This document shows positions 43,046 through 55,790 of a stretch of 64,000 nucleotides of DNA, piece by piece. Source of the DNA: Loripinus fragilis (taxonomy: Eukaryota > Mollusca > Bivalvia > Lucinida > Lucinidae); NCBI GenBank assembly GCA_964019695.1, contig OZ026522.1:58738811-58802810 (forward strand), written 5' to 3'. The notes beneath the pieces are model-generated. The model searched no databases, was not told the DNA's origin, and was given only the letters and a program-made list of their open reading frames with translations. The position numbers were made by a program, and so were the translations under genes. Positions within the stretch are counted from its first letter, which is position 1; the number at the start of each line of letters is the position of its first letter.

Positions 43046-46000
43046 CAATCAACAATCAACAATCGACATTCAATGTCTAGCTAGACAATCGACATTCGGC
43101 TCAACATTCAATGTCTAGCTAGACAATCGACATTCGGCTCAACATTCAATGTCTAGCTAGACAATCGACATTCGGCTCAACATTCAATGTCAAGCTAGAC
43201 AATCAACATTCAGCTCAACATTCAATGTCTAGCTAGACAATCGACATTCGGCTCAACATTCAATGTCTAGCTCGACAATCAACATTCGGCTCAACATTCA
43301 ATGTCTAGCTCGACAATCAACATTCAGCTCAACATTCGAGTTAGCAATGATTCCGAACTCCTGAAGCCGAATCTTGGCGTATGTTGAGCTAGACAATCGA
43401 CATTCAGCTCAACATTCAAGTCTAGCTCAACATTCGGCTCCATAATGAATGTCTAGCTAGACAATCAACATTCAGCTCAACATTCGAGTTAGCAATCAGT
43501 CCGAACTTCTGAGGCCGAATCTTGGCGAATGTTGAGCTAGACAATCGACATTCAGCTCAACATTCAATGTCTAGCTAGACAATCGACATTCCTCTCAACA
43601 TTCGAGTTAGCAATGTGTCCGAACTTCTGAAGCCGAATCTTGGCGAATGTTGAGCTAGACAATCGACATTCGGCTCAACATTCAATGTCTAGCTCGACAA
43701 TCGACATTCGGCTCAACATTGAATGTCTAGCTAGACAATCAACATTCAGCTCAACATTCGAGTTAGCAATGCGTCCGAACTTCTGAAGCCGAATCTTGGC
43801 GAATGTTGAGCTAGACAATCGACATTCGGCTCAACATTCAATGTCTAGCTCGACATTCCGCTCAACATTCAATGTCTAGCTAGACAATCGACATTCAGCT
43901 CAACATTCGAGTTAGCAATGCGTCCCGACTTCTGAAGCCGAATCTTGGCGAATGTTGAGCTAGACAATCGACATTCAGCTCAACATTCAATGTCTAGCTC
44001 GACATTCCGCTCAACATTCAATGTCTAGCTAGACAATCGACATTCAGCTCAACATTCGAGTTAGCAATCAGTCCGAACTTCTGAGGCCGAATCTTGGCGA
44101 ATGTTGAGCTAGACAATCGACATTCAGCACAACATTCAATGTCTAGCTAGACAATCAACATTCAGCTCAACATTCGAGTTAGCAATCAGTCCGAATTTCT
44201 GAGGCCGAATCTTGGCGAATGTTGAGCTAGACAATCGACATTCAGCTCAACATTCAATGTCAAGCTAGACAATCGACATTCAGCTCAACATTCGAGTTAG
44301 CAATGTGTCCGAACTTCTGAAGCCGAATCTTGGCGAATGTTGAGCTAGACAATCGACATTCGGCTCAACATTCAATGTCTAGCTCGACAATCGACATTCG
44401 GCTCAACATTGAATGTCTAGCTAGACAATCAACATTCAGCTCAACATTCGAGTTGGCAATGCGTCCGAACTTCTGAAGCCGAATCATGGCGAATGTTGAG
44501 CTAGACAATCGACATTCAGCTCAACATTCAATGTCTAGCTAGACAATCGACATTAGGCTCAACATTCAATGTCTAGCTCGACAATCAACATTCAGCTCAA
44601 CATTCGAGTTAGCAATGATTCCGAACTCCTGAAGCCGAATCTTGGCGAATGTTGAGCTAGACAATCGACATTCAGCTCAACATTCAAGTCTAGCTCAACA
44701 TTCGGCTCCATAATGAATGTCTAGCTAGACAATCAACATTCAGCTCAACATTCGAGTTAGCAATCAGTCCGAACTTCTGAGGCCGAATCTTGGCGAATGT
44801 TGAGCTAGACAATCGACATTCAGCTCAACATTCAACGTCTAGCTAGACAATCGACATTCAGCTCAACATTCGAGTTAGCAATGTGTCCGAACTTCTGAAG
44901 CCGAATCTTGGCGAATGTTGAGCTAGACAATCGACATTCGGCTCAACATTCAATGTCTAGCTCGACAATCGACATTCGGCTCAACATTGAATGTCTAGCT
45001 AGACAATCAACATTCAGCTCAACTTGATTCGAGTTAGCAATGCGTATGAACTTCTGAAGCCGAATCTTGGCGAATGTTGAGCTAGACAATCGACATTCGG
45101 CTCAACATTCAATGTCTAGCTCGACATTCGGTTCAACATTGAATGTCTAGCTAGACAATCGACATTCAGCTCAACATTCGAGTTAGCAATGCGTCCGAAC
45201 TTCTGAAGCCGAATCTTGGCGAATGTTGAGCTAAAAAAATCAACATTCAGCTCAACATTCAATGTCTAGCTCGACAATCGACATTCAGCTCAACATTCGA
45301 GTTAGCAATGAGTCCGAACTTCTGAAGCCGAATCTTGGCGAATGTTGAGCTAGACAATCGACATTCGGCTCAACATTCAACGTCTAGCTCGACATTCGGC
45401 TCCATATTGAATGTCTAGCTAGACAATCATCATTCAGCTCAACATTCGAGTTAGCAGTCAGTCCGAACTTCTGAGGCCGAATCTTGGCGAATGTTGAGCT
45501 AGACAATCGACATTCAGCTCAACATTCAATGTCTAGCTAGACAATCGACATTCAGCTCAACATTCGAGTTAGCAATGTGTCCGAACTTCTGAAGCCGAAT
45601 CTTGGCGAATGTTGAGCTAGACAATCGACATTCGGCTCAACATTCAATGTCTAGCTAGACAATCGACATTCGGCTCAACATTGAATGTCTAGCTAGACAA
45701 TCAACATTCAGCTCAACATTTGAGTTGGCAATGCGTCCGAACTTCTGAAGCCGAATCTTGGCGAATGTTGAGCTAGACAATCGACATTCGGCTCAACATT
45801 CAATATTTAGCTTGACATTCGGTTCAACATTGAATGTCTAGCTAGACAATCGACGTTCAGCTCAACATTCGAGTTATCAATGCGTCCCAACTTCTGAAGC
45901 CGAATCTTGGCGAATGTTGAGCTAGACAATCGACATTCAGCTCAACATTCAATGTCTAGCTCGACAATCGACATTCAGCTCAACATTCGAGTTAGCAATG

Positions 46001-48910
46001 AGTCCGAACTTCTGAAGCCGAATCTTGACGAATGTTGAGCTAGACAATCGACATTCGGCTCAACGTTCAATGTCTAGCTCGACATTCGGCTCCATATTGA
46101 ATGTCTAGCTAGACAATCAACATTCAGCTCAACATTCGAGTTAGCAATCAGTCCGAACATCTGAGGCCGAATCTTGGCGAATGTTGAGCTAGACAATCGA
46201 CATTCAGCTCATCATTCAATGTCTAGCTAGACAATCGACATTCAGCTCAACATTCGAGTTAGCAATGTGTCCGAACTTCTGAAGCCAAATCTTGGCGAAT
46301 GTTGAGCAAGACAATCGACATTCGGCTCAACTTTCAATGTTTAGCTCGACAATCGACATTCGGCTCAACATTGAATGTCTAGCTAGACAATCAACATTCA
46401 GCTAAACATTCGAGTTAGCAATGCAGTCGAACTTCTGAAGCCGAATCATGGCGAATGTTGAGCTAGACAATCGACATTCGGCTCAACATTCAATGTCTAG
46501 CTTGACATTCGGTTCAACATTGAATGTCTAGCAAGACAATCGACATTCAGCTCAACATACGAGTAAGCAATGCGTCCGAACTTCTGAAGCCGAATCTTGG
46601 CGAATGTTGAGCTAGACAATCGACATTCAGCTCAACATTCAATGTCCAGCTAGACAATCGACATTCGGCTCAACATTCAATGTCTAGCTCGACAATCGAC
46701 ATTCAGCTCAACATTCGAGTTAGCAATGAGTCCGAACATCTGAAGCCGAATCTTGACGAATGTTGAGCTAGACAATCGACATTCAGCTCAACATTCAATG
46801 TCTAGCTAGACAATCGACATTCGGCTCAACATTCAATGTCTAGGTCGACAATCAACATTCGGCTCAACATTCAATGTCTAGCTCGACAATCAACATTCAG
46901 CTCAACATTCGAGTTAGCAATGAGTCCGAACTCCTGAAGCCGAATCTTGGCGAATGTTGAGCTAGACAATCGACATTCAGCTCAACATTCAAGTCTAGCT
47001 CAACATTCGGCTCCACACTGAATGTCTAGCTAGACAATCAACATTCAGCTCAACATTCGAGTTAGCAATCAGTCCGAACTTCTGAGGCTGAATCTTGGCG
47101 AATGTTGAGCTAGACAATCGACATTCAGCTCAACATTCAATGTCTAGCTTGACAATTGACATTCAGCTCAACATTCGAGTTAGCAATGTGTCCGAACTTC
47201 TGAAGCCGAATCTTGGCGAATGTTGAGCTAGACAATCGACATTCGGCTCAACATTCAATGTCTAGCTAGACAATCGACATTCGGCTCAACATTCAATGTC
47301 TAGCTCGACAATCGACATTCAGCTCAACATTCGAGTTAGCAATGAGTCCGAACTTCTGAAGCCGAATCTGGACGAATGTTGAGCTAGACAATCGACATTC
47401 AGCTCAACATTCAATGTCTAGCTCGACATTCGGCTCCATATTGAATGTCTAGCTAGACAATCAACATTCAGCTCAACATTCGAGTTAGCAATCAGTCCGA
47501 ACTTCTGAGGCCGAATCTTGGCGAATGTTGAGCTAGACAATCGACATTCAGCTCAACATTCAATGTCTAGCCAAACAATCGACATTCAGCTCAACATTCG
47601 AGTTAGCAATGTGTCCGAACTTCTGAAGCCGAATCTTGGCGAATGTTGAGCTAGACAATCGACATTCAGCTCAACATTCAATGTCTAGCTCGACATTCGG
47701 CTCAACACTGAATGTCTAGCTAGACAATCGACATTCAGCTCAACATTCGAGTTAGCAATGTGTCCGAACTTCTGAGGCCGAATCTTGGCGAATGTTGAGC
47801 TAGACAATCGACATTCAGCTCAACATTAAATGTCTAGCTCGAAAATCGTCATTCAGCTCAAATTCGAGTAAGAAATGTGTCCGAACTTCTGAAGCCGAAT
47901 CTTTGCAAATGTTGAGATAGACAATCGACATTCGGCTCAACATTCAATGTCTAGCTCGACAATTGACATTCGGCTCAACATTGAATGTTTAGCTCGACAA
48001 TCAACATTCAGCTCAACATTCGAGTTAGCAATGCGTCCGAACTTCTGAAGCCGAATATTGGCCAATGTTGAGCTAGACAATCGACATTCGGCTCAACATT
48101 CAATGCCTAGCTCGACATGCGACTCAACGTTGAATGGTTAGCTAGACAATCAACATTCAGCTCAACATTCGAGTCAGCAATTCGTCCGAACTTCTGAAGC
48201 CGAATCTTGGCGAATGTTGAGCTAGACAATCGCCATTCAGCTCAACATTCAATGTCAAGCTAGACAATCGACATTCGGCTCAACATTCAATGTCTAGCTA
48301 GACAATCAACATTCAGCTCAACATTCGAGTTAGCTATGCGTCCGAACTTCTGAAGCCGAATATTGGCCAATGTTGAGCTAGACAATCGACATTCGGCTCA
48401 ACATTCAATGTCTAGCTCGACATGCGGCTCAACGTTGTATATTGAGCTAGACAATCGACATTCAGCTCAACATTCAATGTCTAGCTCGACATTCGGCTCA
48501 ACACTGAATGTCTAGCTAGACAATCGACATTCAGCTCAACATTCGAGTTAGCAATGTGTCCGAACTTCTGAAGCCGAATCTTGGCGAATGTTGAGCTAGA
48601 CAATCGCCATTCAGCTCAACATTCAATGTCAAGCTAGACAATCGACATTAGGCTCAACATTCAATGTCTAGCTAGACAATCGACATTCGTCTCAACATTC
48701 AATGTCTAGCTAGACAATCAACATTCAGCTCAACATTCGAGTTAGCAATGCGTCCGAACTTATAAAGCCGAATCTATGCGAATGTTGAGATAGACAATCG
48801 ACATTCGGCTCAACATTCAATGTCTAGCTAGACATTCGACATTCAGCTCAACATTCGAGTTAGCAATGTGTCCGAACTTCTGAAGCCGAATCTAGGCGAA
48901 TGTTAAGCAA
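43046..48910. repeat. 5.9-kb nested satellite, 38-bp monomer
   Basis: The monomer is CAACATTCAATGTCTAGCTA followed by GACAATCGACATTCGGCT, 38 bases. One or two monomers alternate with a constant ~80-bp segment containing CGAGTTAGCAATG, TCCGAACTTCTGAAGCC and GAATCTTGGCGAATGTTGAG. GAGTTAGCAAT begins at 43486, 43604, 43760, 43909, 44058, 44176, 44294 and 44450, giving spacings of 118, 156, 149, 149, 118, 118 and 156. 118 equals 80+38 and 156 equals 80+76; 149 arises from a shortened monomer (about 31 bases). About 39 such segments occur. No open frame over 60 codons exists anywhere in the array, because CTAGCTAG puts stops in both strands. A degenerate lead-in begins near 43046 and the array stops at about 48910. 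Confidence 0.92.
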
Positions 48911-48954
48911 GACAGATAAAGGCAGATGGACGAATTAACGGATGGTCAGACGGA

Positions 48955-49215
48955 AATTTGAAATGTTGGGCCTGATCTGGATCCAAACTGTTTGACACTA
49001 GCGGGGAAATAGTTAATTCTGTGATCAGGATCGACTCAGATCAGGGTCGACAAAACGTATGGCCTGTTCTGGATGCAAACTTTTTGACACGCTGTATAGT
49101 ATTTCTGAAAAATGATTTTGAAACAATTAATAATGTTATTGGGCCATCAAAGGATTATTTGTGTGAAATCCTTTCAAAATCGGACCAGTGGTTTAAGAGA
49201 AGATGATTTTTTCAC
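48955..49215 (+). repeat. dispersed repeat (GATCTGGATCCAAACTG family)
   Basis: GGGCCTGATCTGGATCCAAA at 48968 and GTCGACAAAACGTATGGCCT near 49043 match the fragment at 37925-38130. The following 49110-49215 part is a common bivalve-type sequence that resumes at 49938. Confidence 0.55.
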
Positions 49216-49219
49216 ATTT

Positions 49220-49937
49220 CCCTATATAAGTAAAGTAAGTAAGGTTGCAAAGATCAGGAATCGATACAATCAAGTACCACACCTGACCCAGAATACCAAT
49301 GGGAAAGTGACAAACTCACAGAAGACACCACAAACGAAAGCCAAGAGGTCAGCCATTTCCCAGCAGGTGACCACGAAGCACATATAAACAGACGCGCACA
49401 AAACATAGCAAACACAAGACAGAACAAAAACATAAAAGATCCACAAAAGAAGTACCGCCTTGGAACGGTCAGTAAAATATTTTACTGGAGGGCTTAAACC
49501 GGTTTAACGGCGCCAACCTCACCCTTAATTCAGATGTGGATCAAGACACATAGATATTTGGTTTGCATGAAAGACCCCCAACTTATCAATGCATCATCTC
49601 CTAAAACATATAAATCAAGATATAACAAGGAGATAAAGCAAGGATAAGGACTCAACAGTAAATTAAACTGAATACCGGAGCAAAAGAAATTCAACAGGTA
49701 AACCCCAGTGGGCCCGACAAACAGCCAAAGCATCAGGCCCCTACCGTCTCATCAATAGATAAGTCTTTAAGTCGGAACCATCATAGAGTCTGAAGTCCGA
49801 CCCACCGGCGTGCAATTAAAGAGGAAAGCAAAGTTGCCTACTGTGATTGGGTTGACTACCAAGCATGCAGTCAGTTGCAATACATTAATGTTATAGCCAA
49901 TCTTTTTATAATGGGAAATTATTTTAATGAACTGCGC
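49220..49937 (-). mobile_element. Penelope-like 3' fragment with RT tail codons
   Basis: Nearly identical to 1876-2570, including the last 60 or so codons of the RT frame (ending with the FLFNCTPVGRTSDSMMVPT tail). It is truncated at GAACTGCGC (49937). It interrupts a repeat: CCCTATATAAG ends just before it and TATGTAAACATGTGACCCC follows just after, and an uninterrupted version of that junction is seen at 50090-50120. Confidence 0.8.
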
Positions 49938-50480
49938 TATGTAAACATGTGACCCCGAGCGTGGCCATTTTTTGTGCCAGTGACTTAATTTTAACAAACA
50001 TGGTAGAGATCCACTAGATGATGCTACATACCAAATATTAAGGCTCTAGGCATTGTGGTTTCAGACAAGAATATTTTTTTCACATTTTCCCTATATAAGC
50101 CTATGTAAAACATGTGACCCCCGGGGCGGGGCCATTTTCGGCCCAAGGAGTAAAATTTGAACAAACGTGGTAGAGGTCTACTTGGTTATGCTACATACCA
50201 CATCACAAGGCTCTCTCTGGTTTCAGATAAGAAGATTTTTAAAGTTTTCATCATGAAAATCTATTTTTAGCCTCTTAGACCTAGAGATGCAACGGACCAG
50301 AACCATTTGAACAATTATGGTAGAGGGCAACGCAAAAATCATTTGTGTAAAATTATTTTAAAATTGGACAAGGGGTTTAGGAGGAGTTGTTATTTAAGTC
50401 AATTGTTGACGGAGGACGACGACGACGGACAAAGACCGGTCACAAAAGCTCACCTTGTGGCTACGTGACTGGTTAGCTAA
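49938..50480 (+). repeat. bivalve-type dispersed repeat, two partial units
   Basis: AACATGTGACCCC, GGCCATTTT, TTTTAACAAACATGGTAGAG and ATGCTACATACCA occur twice (49943 and 50108), then GGACGACGACGACGGACAAA and AGCTCACCTTGTGGCTACG close it. The pattern is well known to me as a very common repeat of bivalve genomes. No gene. Confidence 0.6.
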
Positions 50481-50524
50481 AAAGTTAGGCAAAATTACTC
50501 TGCATGTAAAGAGTTGAGTAGTTA

Positions 50525-50990
50525 GAATCTAGGTAGACCTTTCACTTATGGCCACAGACCTGTAATTGTAAAAAAGGCAGTGATTGGTTCAAAAGGGTGG
50601 TGGAAGCTCAGCACTACATTTAAGTTGTAAAGTGTTTCATGATAAAAATAATAAACATACGGGAAAAATCATATTTCAGACGGAACTATGTTTGCTGCAT
50701 CTTTTGAAACAACACCTCACTGCTTTTGATGATGTTGTTTACAGGTGTGGCTTAGAACAAAGGATATTGTATTTTGATATTTTTTTCAATGAAATGTTCA
50801 TCCCATGTAGGGTGCCCACCTTCAGGGGCCGAAAAGTGGTAAAACATGGCGTTCTCCGGGGTATCTCATTCTTGTTTATTGATTGAACTAGGTCCAGTCA
50901 GTAAGTCTAAGGCTGCCTCATTGTGAGTTAAGAGTTGTTAGGACCACAGCTTACATACAAGCTATAATGGAGGTCTATGGAAAACATTTA
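50525..50990 (+). repeat. ~450-bp direct repeat, left copy
   Basis: Runs from GGCCACAGACCTGTAATTGT to ACAAGCTATAATGGAGGT. The copy at 63040-63475 is in the same orientation, roughly 85-90% identical by eye. The 100-codon open frame at 50584-50886 is broken in the other copy by indels, so I do not call it a gene. Function unknown. Confidence 0.6.
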
Positions 50991-52339
50991 CAAATCTGGG
51001 TCCTAAAGAGGAATATCAGGCATGTTTTGTTGGATATCCTGGCTTCTATGTATGTGACCTGTTGCATGCTTTTGATACTTTTATTTAATCAGTAAGTTCT
51101 ATAATAATTTCAACTGTCAAAAAAATCCATCTTTTTAAAACAAAAATCATCTAGACTGCAGAAAAAGAGCCCGATTAGTGGGTAGGGGTCGATGGGTAAC
51201 TCACTTTGCACTCCATATTCAGGGCGGCCAATCACGTGATACGCAATTGGTAATCTCACATTTTTATGACGGTTTTCTGATCGATTCAAGGTAAGTCAAG
51301 TTTTTTTTCGTGGGTTTCAGATCGTTTTCAGAAAAGACACTAAGTGTGGAGTGACCGGATATACAGGGGATCATTCTATCGTTTACCATTTTCAGCTAAA
51401 ACATGCAGTTCTTGTGATAAGCCGTGCAAAGTCTGCCGGAGTGAAATGGCAGGAATCACACTTTTGTCAGTGACGAAAGCTAATCAGCTAATTTATTCAA
51501 TTTAAGGCTTATTAATATATTCCGGTCATTGCTACAAGTGAATAGTAATCAGTTTTCCACAAATTGAGCAAAAGATTGCTATCCCTTGTATAAAAATGGC
51601 AATTGAAGACGATGATAGGAATCACACAGTTAGGTAGGAGTCACACTTGAATCTACGATAGCAAAATAGATAGGAATCACACTCTTTTTTTTTGCTAGCT
51701 CAGCTAGCATTGATCAAAGTCAGTCTTTGATACGCCATGTTGTCTGTTATTGATCTGCTAATGGTCCGTCTCAATCATTAACTTAATTTGTTATATGACT
51801 GGAGAGAATCCTGTCTCCTGATTGGCCCAATTTGTCTTCATAAATCTCTATGTCTACCTGGAAACTTGTCTAAACCAGTCCACAAGTTAATATTGCATGA
51901 AACCAGCTGGAAATAGTTTTCAGAAATTAATATTTTTGACACTTCTGCTATATTACCCTCTAGAGAGCTAAAAATAACATGACGAGTGTGAAACTAGCAT
52001 GTGCTACATGAAATTGACATGATTTGCTGTTTCACCTCCCAACAGGTAAATTAAAGACTTTCATGAATCTTTACAACAGTTCTGATATGTTTTGTCTGCT
52101 TATTTATCTTTGTTTGAATAAACAAACTGTAAAAACAGTTTCATGATAACATTTTATATTCCCCATTACAAGAATTAATATACATTTGAAATGCAAAATA
52201 CTGCATTAAAACATTTTTATAACAGTTGCTAACACTTGTGAGAAAGTCCTTAGGCTTAGATGTCTTAGATTGAAGGTTGAACATGTCTTTAACAACAAAA
52301 GTGAAAGTAGCAAAATTTTAATTCTTAAATGAAAAGTCA

Positions 52340-52500
52340 TATAACAAAACAGTTATTGATTTCAATTTCGGTAGACATAAGGATTTATCTACCCTTAAAA
52401 GTGATATTCACCTCTGCCTAGCGGCCTGGGTGAATTATCACTTTTTCGGGTAGATAAATTCTTATGACTACCTCACTGAAATCAATAATTGTATAATACT
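52340..52500. mobile_element. fold-back MITE inside E1
   Basis: GATTTCAATTTCGGTAG, CATAAGGATTTATCTACCC and a centre with AAAAGTGATATTCACC pair with GGTGAATTATCACTTTT, GGGTAGATAAATTCTTATG and CTGAAATCAATAATTG. The mirror sequence in E2 lacks it, so it is a later insertion. Confidence 0.7.
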
Positions 52501-55500
52501 CTACATCTACCCTAGATGCATCAATGAAATTGAAGTGAAATCATGCGAGGCATCAGGCCAACAAAAGATAAGATTTACTGAAACACTCACACTTTTATTT
52601 GCAAAATTGCCATCATGGTTGCCAAATTGACACTCTTCAAAATATTTGTCACAAACCATACTAAGGTCTTAATTGAAGCTTGGGATGGTAGGAGACATAA
52701 GGGATAAATTAAAATTTAGACACCATGGCAACATGGCAGCCATATTGAAATTATTTATAATGCATTTCATCCCAAACAATACATTTTAATTGAGCCAGGC
52801 TATGGGGAACATGGTGTCTTAGGTTTGAAATTATGGCTCTGTTCTGGTATATAATATGTCATCTATTTTGAAATTCTTCAAATTTCATCTAAAAAAGCTA
52901 TGCTGTTTTGAACAGTACTTTTGTGGAAGGCATCTGGGCAATATGAATGTAAAGTTTTGCAAAAAGAATATATGGCCACAATGGAAGGCATATTGGAATT
53001 CTTAAAATGACTTCTAGACACTGAGTTGCTTATAGACTTCCACTGTTCACAGGGAATCTAGTTAATTAGGATTTTCTAAAACTACACTATATCACACGTA
53101 AATTGTCACATGATAGCCCTCTGGTAGTTAGTAGCTTTACTGCATAACAGCCATGTTTACTGCATTTAATATCCTATTACAGTTACACATCTTTTTTATG
53201 CATGTACAAAGCTATATCTATTTTTTTTTTATCATCATGTTCATTGCCTTAAATCACTTAACTAAGTGCTGCAAATAGGTGTTATGAGTTCAAACAGTGT
53301 AAGTATATAGTACTGCAGTTATATAAGTTCCTTACCCTAAGTTTATACCGCTATTTAGTGTTGTGATGTCACCAAACCATGGGCTGCCAAAATACATCTG
53401 AGGGGGATTTTATACACTTTGATTATCTAAAACCACATTACTTAAGCCACAAAATAATTAAATAGCAGAGTTTGATACACCACCCTAAAATAATTAGAAT
53501 TTTATATTAGACATATCAACTGCTGGTTATTCTTACATATCAGTTTGATCTTGAAATTGAAAGTATATGACTAGCAGTATACTTTCAACTTTTTTATCTA
53601 GCTTTTATAACTGTTACAGGCGAAACATTATACTGGATACATTAAGTAATATCAGTCTTTTGGATAAATATTACAAAAAATTAAATTCACTTTATAATTA
53701 ACCATTTTATACTCAATTTTATAATGTCTTTGACAATATTTTGGATACACATAGTACTTTATGATAATATACGTTATGTTAACACTTGTACTTTTTGGAA
53801 TTTGCTATATTTCTTTTTTGCTAGTGAAGATTAAATCTATAAATTTTGCCAAATTGGTAAAAATATTTTGTATTTTTCAAAAGTTAAAATATTTTCCCCA
53901 AAAGCAAATATACTTTGACAATTTAACCTTTTTTTAACATTTTTTTGGATTTAACTCAAAATCGGCTTTGAACTGAATATAAACCTTATGATATAATATT
54001 TAATTCTTTAAGCACTATATAGAATGCCTTGAAAATTGTAACATACGTTACATATTTCCAATCAAACAACAAACTTGATTTTTACACCAGAAACAATGTT
54101 TTCCCCTTTGAATAAAACACTCTATATATATTATATTTTAAGCATACAGATAGGATTACATGGGTTATTTAAAAACGAAAAGATTCCAACCTTAAATAAC
54201 GTTTTTCTTCGAGGCGGTAACAAAAAAAGTTTATAAATTGCAATAGAAGCAAGCTGTTAGCACTTTTGAAATGGTAATTAAATTGTATCTTAGATACATG
54301 TTATTTTAACCTAAAATATTGATTGAAAAATATATATAATGAAACTATTTAACAAAATATTAATGATTTATTAGGGGCTTAGTAGAAAATGTAACGTAAA
54401 TTGCACCATAATGAGCAATTCAAGTCCCACTGCATTATCATAATGGTATGGCCTAGTTTTTATCTCTTAAGGATCAACGATAAGGAGAGTCTATGGTGTT
54501 GCACTATATAAGTTAATTGCATTGGAATAAATGTACCATAAATATCCATTGCACTTTGACAGCATTTGCAGTATGTATTTCCAAACATAACTGTTACAAT
54601 CTGATTAACAATTCACGTCTGGTTTAATCTTTGTTCCTTCGATTGTAAAAATCTGACTGTACCCACAGCTTTGTAAACGTTTGAATTCTAGCAAGCTCAA
54701 TGGATAAACCACTTGTACCGAGGTGCCCCAAGTTCAATCCCATCTCCTCCAATTTGTAATGGCCCAGTCTCTATAAGACCCTAGCTGTAAGTGGGACAGA
54801 AACACAATCTCGCTTTTTTAGTCTATATTATTCAATGTTGCTTGTCATTGTGAATGTCAGATTTGCCAACGAAATTAGCATGGATTGACTTCTTCAGACT
54901 ATGAAACCCTCAATACAAAATATGATCTATAACATGTTGGAATTTCACATTCCTAATACATATATCGGGCCCCAATTTATCAATCTAAACATCTGTTGTG
55001 GGTTCTAAAAGAAATGTGGTAACAAGACTCCCGACTCGTATGTTAAAACTTATGGATAAGAAAAAACAATCAAGAGTTTACACTTAATAACATGTTTATC
55101 ACAAGCGTTGAATATAAGTAAACAATGTAGACCATGATCACATGTCACATATGTAGCTGTTGATCAATGTACACACTGTTGGCAACAACAAATGCATAAG
55201 ACCTTTGTTACCCTGGCCCCATACCTGGGAGAGGACAGGGATAGCGGTGCTTTAGTACCTTGGTTTTACTTTTGGACCAGTGGTTCATAAGGAGTCGTTC
55301 AAAGGTTTTATTCTAATTTTAGCTCTGGTGACAGTGTTCAGTGTTAGTTCTAAATTAAAACAAAATACATATTAGCTTCCCTCTCATTATAGTGTGGCGA
55401 TGTGGTGTCATGTGTATAATAGGGTTGTATATTTTATTATATGTACTATGGGAGCTACAAACCTTACTACATGTATGTGAAACAAGTATAGGGTAGCCAT

Positions 55501-55790
55501 AAAAGTAATAAAACTTTCATGATGGGTGAGTATGCTTTTCGTTGATGAAGTTTGTTGGCTAGATGACTTTGTTGGAAGCCTTTGAATAATGTCAATTGCC
55601 AGGCCAGAGTTATCTTACCCATGTGTTTACATGGCCAAGTGGCGGGCCAATACTGATCTGAGGGGAAGGCTATGTGACCATATAGTGTCACGTGTATTAT
55701 ACATTTTTAACGTATAATATGTAATGTACTGTATGGACTATGCAACTTCAAACCTTACAATACGAGATAGGAGTAAAGGTAGCATGTATG
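52501..55790. other. AT-rich interior of E1, no gene
   Basis: 3.3 kb with no supported frame. The part from 53050 to 54900 has no partner in E2 and is unique in the window. At 55467-55790 the pairing with E2 resumes (GCCAGGCCAGAGTT against the inverse near 60140). Confidence 0.4.

Noticed and set aside
40875..48910. CRISPR-like repeat arrays
   Set aside because: Units are contiguous with no unique spacers, and the setting is an animal genome with introns. They are satellites.
50584..50886. 100-codon gene in the left direct repeat
   Set aside because: The same region of the right copy (63.1-63.4 kb) has indels and stops that break the frame.
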